Shown here: positions 16,375-20,921 of the stretch, in pieces | Numbering within the stretch: position 1 is the first letter of the stretch | Layout: the number at the start of each line of letters is the position of its first letter | Source: Planctomycetota bacterium | GTDB lineage: Bacteria; Planctomycetota; PUPC01; JACPCR01 | NCBI GenBank assembly: GCA_030740295.1 | Contig: JASLXP010000092.1 | Span: 1-20,921 of the forward strand | Length of the DNA: 20,921 bases | Direction: 5' to 3' | Notes under the pieces: generated by a model | Seen by the model: only the letters and a program-made list of their open reading frames with translations | Told to the model about the DNA's origin: nothing | The model's database searches: none | Position numbers and translations under genes: made by a program

Positions 16375-17895
16375 ATGCGGCAAATCGCACTGCCGATATA
16401 CATCGTTTTCCTGTCTGTCTCTGTGTGCGTTCAGGCTGCGGAGCGCAATATCATCTTTTTCATCACGGATGACGAAAGCCCAACCCTCGGCTGCTATGGG
16501 GACCCTGTTGCGGCCACGCCGCACATCGATTCGCTGGCGAAGGACGGCACGCTTTTTCGGAACGCGTTTGCCACGACCGCGAGTTGCAGTGCGAGCCGCT
16601 CCGTGGTGATGTCCGGCCTGCACAATCACACGAACGGCCAGTACGGACATCAGCACCACTATCACAAGTTCGCATCTTTCCACAACGTGGTGAGCCTTTC
16701 GTTGCCGAGGGTGCTGGCGAAGGCGGGTTACCGAACGGCCCGGATTGGCAAGTACCATGTGGCGCCGGAAGAGGTCTACCGTTTTGAGACGACCTTGCGA
16801 GGCCCCACCCGTAACGCGGTCAAGATGGCCGAGAACGCAAAGGCGTTCATTACGGATGAAGAGGACAAGCGGCCTTTCTTTCTTTATTTCGCCACCAGCG
16901 ATCCGCATCGAGGCGGAGGAAGGGACAAGAACTCGAAGTTGGAGCTGAAACCCGATCTCTTCGGGAACCGACCCAATCAGGGCTCGCACAGCGGGGTAAA
17001 GGAAGTGCTCTACAATCCCGCGAAAGTGCCGGTCCCGAAGTTCCTGCCCGATACTCCCGAAACCCGTGAGGAGCTCGCTCAGTACTATCAGTCATGCTCG
17101 CGCATCGATCAGGGGCTGGGACGTCTCGTCGAAATCCTCAAGGAGGCCGGCCTCTATGACAAGACCATGATCGTTTTCACGTCGGATCACGGGATGGCAT
17201 TTTCCGGCGGCAAGACCACCGTGTACGAAGGTGGGCTCCGGGTGCCGTTTGTCGTGCGCAATCCTTACGAGCAGAATCGCGGCGTGGTATCGGAAGCAAT
17301 GATCAGCCACATCGATATCACTCCATCACTGCTTGATTTTGGGGGCGGCCTCGATGCGAAGAAAAACGCGCCGAATAACTGGATCGACCCGAACAAGTAT
17401 TGGAAGGAGCGTGGCGAAAATATGAAAGAGAATCGGAACGGCGGACACAGATTCAACCGCTACCACGGCAAATCGTGGCTGTCCATTGTTGGGAAACCGA
17501 ATGCCGTACACTGGGAGTCCATCTTTGCCTCTCACACTTTCCACGAGATTCAGATGTATTACCCGATGCGCGTCATCCGGGACAAGAAATACAAACTCAT
17601 CTGGAACATCGCTCACGGGCTCCCTTACCCGTTCGCCTCGGACCTGTGGGCCGCTTCGAGCTGGCAGGCCCAATTCAGGAAGGGCATGGACGCGCCTTAC
17701 GGACAGAAGACGGTGAAGGGGTACATTCGCCGCCCCGCGTTCGAGTTGTATGACATCGAGCAGGATCCCCACGAGGGCCGCAACCTTGCCGGCAATCCCG
17801 AATACGCGGAAGTCCTTGCCGCGTACAAGGGCAGGCTGAAATCGTTCCAGCAGAAGATGAATGACCCTTGGATCATGAAATGGCGTTATGAGTAG
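16375..17895 (+). CDS. Exported heparan N-sulfatase (SGSH)-like S1 sulfatase with C-S-A-S-R motif
   Basis: A 506-aa protein with a signal peptide (about 1-21, ending VCVQA). Metal-binding D32/D33 are in FFITDDESP. The formylglycine site reads C71-S-A-S-R75, so the usual proline is alanine. GLHNHTNGQYGHQHHYHKF, GKYHVAPEEVY, SDPHRGG, VFTSDHGMAFSGGKTTVYEGG and the C-terminal SHTFHEIQMYYPMR, LPYPFASD, FELYDIEQDPHEGRNLA and NDPW segments line up along their whole length with animal lysosomal N-sulfoglucosamine sulfohydrolase as I remember it. The family removes N- or O-sulfate from glucosamine-type sugars, but bacterial members have wider substrates. It is likely periplasmic or secreted. The gene stands alone on the plus strand, divergent from the AKR-led run, and is followed by a 425-bp gap. 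Confidence 0.93.
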   Translation: MRQIALPIYIVFLSVSVCVQAAERNIIFFITDDESPTLGCYGDPVAATPHIDSLAKDGTLFRNAFATTASCSASRSVVMSGLHNHTNGQYGHQHHYHKFASFHNVVSLSLPRVLAKAGYRTARIGKYHVAPEEVYRFETTLRGPTRNAVKMAENAKAFITDEEDKRPFFLYFATSDPHRGGGRDKNSKLELKPDLFGNRPNQGSHSGVKEVLYNPAKVPVPKFLPDTPETREELAQYYQSCSRIDQGLGRLVEILKEAGLYDKTMIVFTSDHGMAFSGGKTTVYEGGLRVPFVVRNPYEQNRGVVSEAMISHIDITPSLLDFGGGLDAKKNAPNNWIDPNKYWKERGENMKENRNGGHRFNRYHGKSWLSIVGKPNAVHWESIFASHTFHEIQMYYPMRVIRDKKYKLIWNIAHGLPYPFASDLWAASSWQAQFRKGMDAPYGQKTVKGYIRRPAFELYDIEQDPHEGRNLAGNPEYAEVLAAYKGRLKSFQQKMNDPWIMKWRYE

Positions 17896-17939
17896 AACTC
17901 AGGACGGGCGCACGGACGCCATCCGGCAGTACCTGGAAC

Positions 17940-18086
17940 ATGCAGCGTTGGTCCGCCTTCCGGGAGGACCTGCAGGATTACTCTGTGGTCATGCCAGCAA
18001 TCCAGCTGTTTGAAGGCTGTCGAGAGATAAAAGAGAATTTCGGACTGGGACATCAAGTGTATGTCCCGAACAATGCGTGTCAGTAA
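17940..18086 (+). CDS. Possible small ORF or gene remnant, 48 aa
   Basis: An ATG at 17940 opens a 48-codon frame (starts MQRWSAFREDLQDYSV, ends QVYVPNNACQ, then TAA). It has a plausible amino-acid mix and stays open upstream to the sulfatase stop region, so it may be the tail of a decayed gene rather than a true small gene. I do not recognise it, there is no good Shine-Dalgarno site, and the hairpin at 18047-18067 lies inside it. Treat as doubtful. Confidence 0.2.
   Translation: MQRWSAFREDLQDYSVVMPAIQLFEGCREIKENFGLGHQVYVPNNACQ
18047..18067 (+). other. 7-bp perfect hairpin in the 425-bp intergenic gap
   Basis: gggacat (18047-18053) and atgtccc (18061-18067) form a perfect stem with a 7-nt loop, 152 bp after the SGSH-like gene. 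No T-tract follows, so it is not a clear terminator. The 17896-18320 gap otherwise holds the doubtful small ORF and two heptad arrays; I see nothing else in it. Confidence 0.4.
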
Positions 18087-18105
18087 AGGCCTATCTGTCC
18101 CATCT

Positions 18106-18147
18106 GATACTGGCAACTGGATACTGGATACTGGATACTGGATTCTC
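18106..18147. repeat. Heptameric tandem repeat array, gatactg units
   Basis: Six consecutive heptads: gatactg, gcaactg, three perfect gatactg copies, then gattctc. The unit contains the GGAT core in the same orientation as the array at 680-769. It is the reverse complement in type of the units at 18218-18283, so the two arrays form an imperfect inverted pair about 70 bp apart. Confidence 0.9.
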
Positions 18148-18217
18148 GCCAGTCCGATTCGCTCATGACCCCGGTTTCAAATCAAGCGCACGCAAAGAAC
18201 TGACAGCACCAGCACTG

Positions 18218-18283
18218 GTATCGAGCAGCATCGAGCATCGAGCATCCAGCATCGAGCATCCAGTATCCAGCATCCAGCATCCC
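18218..18283. repeat. Heptameric tandem repeat array, gcatcga/gcatcca units
   Basis: Nine heptads of the form g[ct]atc[gc][ac], broken once by an extra gca at 18225-18227. The unit gtatcca (18263-18269) is close to the reverse complement of the array at 18106. The array ends 37 bp before the URO-D-like gene. Long open frames across it, such as one rich in SSIEH-type peptides, are a by-product of the 7-bp period and not genes. Confidence 0.93.
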
Positions 18284-18320
18284 TGACGAAGTGCGGTGAC
18301 GATTCCGAGGCCAAAAGTGA

Positions 18321-19556
18321 ATGCCGGTACCAAAGAAAGACAAAACGATTCTTCAGGATCTTGCGAGGAAGGTAGCTGAGATTGCCAGCCTTCCAGTGCA
18401 GGAGGAAAAGGCCGAGATGTGGCGGCGACACAATCGGCTGGAGCGGGTAAAGCCCATGGTCCTGTTCATCATGGTTGGCGCCTCGTGGGAAGAGGCCCTG
18501 CCACATCAGAAGCTCGAGACCAGCGACGACTTCTGCCGCGGCCATGAAATAGACCTTCGCCGAAGGCTCTACCAGTGGGAACATCTGCGCGACGACCGAG
18601 TGGTCAGCGCAAGCATCGGGTACAGACCTGTCATCCACGACACGGGCATGGGAGTGGGTGCGAATGTGGTCCGGCCCGACTGCCGGTTCGGCTCGGCCCA
18701 CTTCGAGCCCGTGATCAAAACAGAATCGGATATCGATAAGATCCAGATGCCACAGGTCACTGTTGATTGGGAGGCCACCGAACGGAACGCTCAACGTGTT
18801 GCCGACATCTTCGGTGACATCCTGACTGTGGAAAGATCCCCGGTGGGCTCAGTGATCACAGTTATGGACACCTTCTGCACGTTGCGCGGGATTCAGCAGA
18901 TGCTCCTGGATATTCATGACCGTCCCGATTGGCTGCATCAGGCGATGGATCGGATGACCGAGGGTTGTCTGAGCCGCCTGGACGCGTTAGAGGAGCAGAA
19001 CAGTCTCGTATTGAACAACGGCAATCATTCTGTCGGGTCGGGCGGCTATGGTTTTACGGACGAGCTGCCGCGGGCAGGCTTTGACAGCAGGCACGTGCGC
19101 CCCAGGGACATGTGGGGCTTCGCGACGACCCAGATCTTCTCCGGAGTGTCGCCGGGCGTGCATGACGATTTCGCGATCCAGTACGAGAAGCGTTTCCTCG
19201 AACGATTCGGGCTGAACTGTTACGGCTGCTGCGAGCCGCTGGACAAAAAGCTGGACGAGGTGAAGACGATTCCCAATCTCCGGCGGGTTTCCATGAGCCC
19301 CTGGGTCGACGTCGCAGAGGGCGCGGCCGGTCTGGAGGACAAATACATCTTTTCATGGAAGCCTCATCCTGCCCCCATCGTCGCTGAGACTTGGGACCCT
19401 GACGCGGCTCGGACTCAGCTCATCGACGGTCTCGAGAAGACGAGGGGCTGCGTAATCGAGATGATCATGAACGGCGCAGACACCTGCCGAAACGAACCGC
19501 ATCGTATGTGGGAGTGGACCAGCATAGCCATGGAGTTGGCGGAGCAGTTCGCATAG
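18321..19556 (+). CDS. Uroporphyrinogen-decarboxylase-fold protein (URO-D/MtaA-like, not HemE)
   Basis: A 411-aa protein of the URO-D/methylcobamide:CoM methyltransferase-like superfamily. Recognisable segments are FEPVIKTESDIDKIQMP (about 128-144), a middle TIM-barrel core, and LNCYGCCEPLDKKLDEVK (from about 298), followed by IPNLRRVSMSPWVDV and IFSWKPHPAP. C300, C303, C304 and C389 are candidate zinc ligands, as used by MtaA/MtbA-type methyltransferases. The RQAGR-type N-terminal motif of haem-synthesis HemE is absent, so uroporphyrinogen decarboxylation is unlikely. A corrinoid-dependent methyl transfer is possible, but no corrinoid protein lies in the window. The ATG at 18321 follows a weak GAGG; there is no clear operon partner. 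Similar proteins recur in PVC and Firmicutes genomes, mostly without known function. Confidence 0.88.
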   Translation: MPVPKKDKTILQDLARKVAEIASLPVQEEKAEMWRRHNRLERVKPMVLFIMVGASWEEALPHQKLETSDDFCRGHEIDLRRRLYQWEHLRDDRVVSASIGYRPVIHDTGMGVGANVVRPDCRFGSAHFEPVIKTESDIDKIQMPQVTVDWEATERNAQRVADIFGDILTVERSPVGSVITVMDTFCTLRGIQQMLLDIHDRPDWLHQAMDRMTEGCLSRLDALEEQNSLVLNNGNHSVGSGGYGFTDELPRAGFDSRHVRPRDMWGFATTQIFSGVSPGVHDDFAIQYEKRFLERFGLNCYGCCEPLDKKLDEVKTIPNLRRVSMSPWVDVAEGAAGLEDKYIFSWKPHPAPIVAETWDPDAARTQLIDGLEKTRGCVIEMIMNGADTCRNEPHRMWEWTSIAMELAEQFA

Positions 19557-19581
19557 CCCGTGCTCGGACTCGCAAGAGAGC

Positions 19582-19624
19582 GGGAGGAGTTCGGAAGCCG
19601 CTTTAGATCTTACGACTTCCTCCC
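19582..19624. other. Inverted repeat in the gap before the GspF-GspE gene
   Basis: gggagga (19582-19588) and tcctccc (19618-19624) can pair across a 29-nt loop. It sits 26 bp past the URO-D-like stop and could reduce read-through, but there is no T-tract. The rest of the 164-bp gap shows nothing I can name. Confidence 0.25.
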
Positions 19625-19720
19625 AAACGTTGATTGGGTGGCGCCGTGACAGTACGCTTCCACTGTTGAGTTGGAGTGTCATCGCATCGAGTTCGTGCCA
19701 GGACCAATGGTGATTCACAC

Positions 19721-20921
19721 ATGTCAGAGGAAGAACTGATGGAAACTCAGAAACTGCGAGATGCGCTTTCGTCATTCTGGGAGCGTTTCGGCGATGCTTA
19801 CCAGGGCAACACGACGGGCACTGAGGCATGGGAGCAGGCCAAGGACTGGGTCGAATGGGAGTTGGCCTCCGCGATGCGTGAAGTGGGGGAAGCATGGAAG
19901 AGCGGCGAAACGCTCCGGCAGGCTCTCGGAAAACAGAAGGGACTGATATCGGAGACGATTGCCTACGTTGCCGGGATCGGTGAGGAGACGGGCGAGTTGG
20001 CAAAAATGGCCGGTCCAATGAGCCGCGCGATCCGTGGCGGCGCGATACCAGTCGTTCCTCTTACGTCGGATGACTTGCCGGAAGCCGCAGACCAGCAGAG
20101 GCACTTCCTCCGTGAGTTGTCATTTCTTATCGATATCGGGGCGCCCATCGTTTCCTCCATGCGACACATCCAGCGGGACCTCGGTGAGTGCGAACTGGCG
20201 ACAACCATCGACGTTCTGATTCAGGAAGTGGAAGGGGGAAGCACTCTTTCCGAGGCCATGACACTGAAGGCCGGGGACGTCTTCTGTCCCATCCTCTGCA
20301 ACATGATTCGGGCGGGAGAGGCGGGCGGCGTATTGGACATCATCCTGCAGCGGATCGTGGATTCGATCGATAGAGGATTCCTTGATCTGTCAGGCAGGGA
20401 AGAGCTGGCGCGGTCAGAGATCACTCCGGAATTGCGGGTCGCCGAGCACGCACAGTTGTGGCACCTGATGGGTACGCTTACGTCATCCGGAGTGCCGATT
20501 CTCGATAACTTCAAACTCCTCCGGAACTGCACAAGGAGTCCGGCCCTCAAGGACTGGCTGTCTACTGCAACTGAACACATCCGCGGTGGAGGATGTGTCG
20601 CTGAAGCCATGCGATTGTTGCCCGACGAATTCACGGAGCAGGAGATCTCCGCTGTAGCTGCGGGCGAGGAGCAGGGGGAGTTGGACCGGATGCTCCTGGA
20701 ACTGGCTGGGTGGCTGTCTTCTGCGCCTTCCGGAGAGTTACCGAAGTCGGAACCACCTGCTGATGAGAATGACACCAGCGATGAGGTGGGTCCCATTCTG
20801 AGCATGAATGAGGAGGACATTGAAGAACTCGCCAACAAGATGCCGGTCGTCAAGCTCCTGAACCTAGTCATTCTGCAGGCGATCAAGGACAACGCGACCG
20901 ATATTCACTTCGAGACCTACG
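19721..20921 (+). CDS. GspF-like cytoplasmic repeats fused to start of a GspE/PilB-type ATPase, cut by window edge
   Basis: The frame runs from ATG 19721 to the right edge (400 codons, no stop). A second ATG at 19739 has a better Shine-Dalgarno site (GAGGAAG). Three degenerate type II secretion F-domain repeats are visible. Repeat one, about 45-100, has WKSGETLRQAL then GIGEETGELAKMA. Repeat two, about 128-215, is best conserved: FLRELSFLIDIGAPIVSSM, EGGSTLSEAM, MIRAGEAGGVLDIIL. Repeat three, about 245-332, has LTSSGVPILDNFKLL, GGGCVAEAM, AAGEEQGELDRML. None is followed by the membrane helices of true GspF/PilC. After an acidic linker (about 338-372), PVVKLLNLVILQAIKDNATD plus IHFE matches the start of the GspE/PilB ATPase core (usually ASDIHIEP). 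Inferred role: assembly ATPase of a type II secretion or type IV pilus-like system carrying platform-protein domains in cis. Walker motifs should lie beyond the window. Confidence 0.88.
   Translation, partial: MSEEELMETQKLRDALSSFWERFGDAYQGNTTGTEAWEQAKDWVEWELASAMREVGEAWKSGETLRQALGKQKGLISETIAYVAGIGEETGELAKMAGPMSRAIRGGAIPVVPLTSDDLPEAADQQRHFLRELSFLIDIGAPIVSSMRHIQRDLGECELATTIDVLIQEVEGGSTLSEAMTLKAGDVFCPILCNMIRAGEAGGVLDIILQRIVDSIDRGFLDLSGREELARSEITPELRVAEHAQLWHLMGTLTSSGVPILDNFKLLRNCTRSPALKDWLSTATEHIRGGGCVAEAMRLLPDEFTEQEISAVAAGEEQGELDRMLLELAGWLSSAPSGELPKSEPPADENDTSDEVGPILSMNEEDIEELANKMPVVKLLNLVILQAIKDNATDIHFETY

Noticed and set aside
18218..18283. Heptad array considered as a CRISPR
   Set aside because: Units are 7 bp with no spacers of regular length, so it is a simple tandem repeat.
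18077..18794. Open frames across the heptad arrays (69 aa plus, 205 aa minus)
   Set aside because: They arise because a 7-bp period repeats every 21 bp and avoids stops; the peptides are low-complexity and the 205-aa frame is antisense to the URO-D-like gene.
18321..19556. Annotation as HemE (haem biosynthesis)
   Set aside because: The N-terminal RQAGR-type substrate motif of HemE is missing and the cysteine-rich GCC segment points to the MtaA-like side of the superfamily.
20221..20892. Minus-strand 223-aa serine-rich open frame
   Set aside because: Antisense to the GspF-GspE fusion; Ser-rich composition is the complement of the acidic/Gly-rich coding strand.

Overview
The window (20,921 bp, moderately GC-rich) looks like a chromosomal segment of a PVC-superphylum bacterium (Planctomycetota, Lentisphaerota, Kiritimatiellota or Verrucomicrobiota). 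This is inferred from gene content: four S1 sulfatases in under 8 kb, a PQQ-propeller protein opening with the WPxWRG signature, a plastocyanin-like protein of a type common in Planctomycetota, a very large secreted multidomain protein, many weak Shine-Dalgarno sites, and heptameric tandem repeats in intergenic DNA. No rRNA, tRNA, CRISPR array, transposase or integrase was recognised.

Layout. 1-613 (minus) is the 5' part of a double zinc-ribbon membrane protein. 680-769 is a 7-bp tandem array, followed by a terminator for the exported cupredoxin-like protein at 835-1557 (minus). A PQQ-propeller protein (1787-3046, plus) converges, 7 bp apart, on a 1311-aa secreted protein with N- and C-terminal lectin-like modules and a probable alpha/alpha-barrel (3054-6989, minus). 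Divergent from it, an exo-rhamnogalacturonan-lyase-like protein (7103-10168) is immediately followed by a sulfatase (10169-11533); neither has a signal peptide. A nitrilase-family amidohydrolase (11607-12464, minus) follows. An operon-like minus-strand run then holds an aldo/keto reductase (15406-16290) and two exported sulfatases (13981-15402, 12645-13973) with gaps of 3 and 7 bp. Divergent from that run is a heparan-N-sulfatase-like exported sulfatase (16375-17895, plus). A 425-bp gap contains a small ORF and two heptad arrays in opposite orientation. A URO-D/MtaA-like protein (18321-19556) follows, and the window ends inside an unusual fusion of GspF-like cytoplasmic domains with the start of a GspE/PilB ATPase (19721 to the edge).

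Taken together, 3-18 kb reads as a polysaccharide-utilisation region for a sulfated glycan. Exported sulfatases and the large secreted protein would act outside the cytoplasm. The lyase-like protein and its coupled sulfatase would act on imported oligosaccharides. The aldo/keto reductase would oxidise or reduce a released aldose. The substrate cannot be fixed from sequence alone: the lyase fold suggests a rhamnose/uronate polymer, while two sulfatases resemble heparan N-sulfatase. The formylglycine-generating enzyme that these sulfatases need is not in the window. The most unusual item is the terminal GspF-GspE fusion, which belongs to a secretion or pilus system rather than to the glycan locus.
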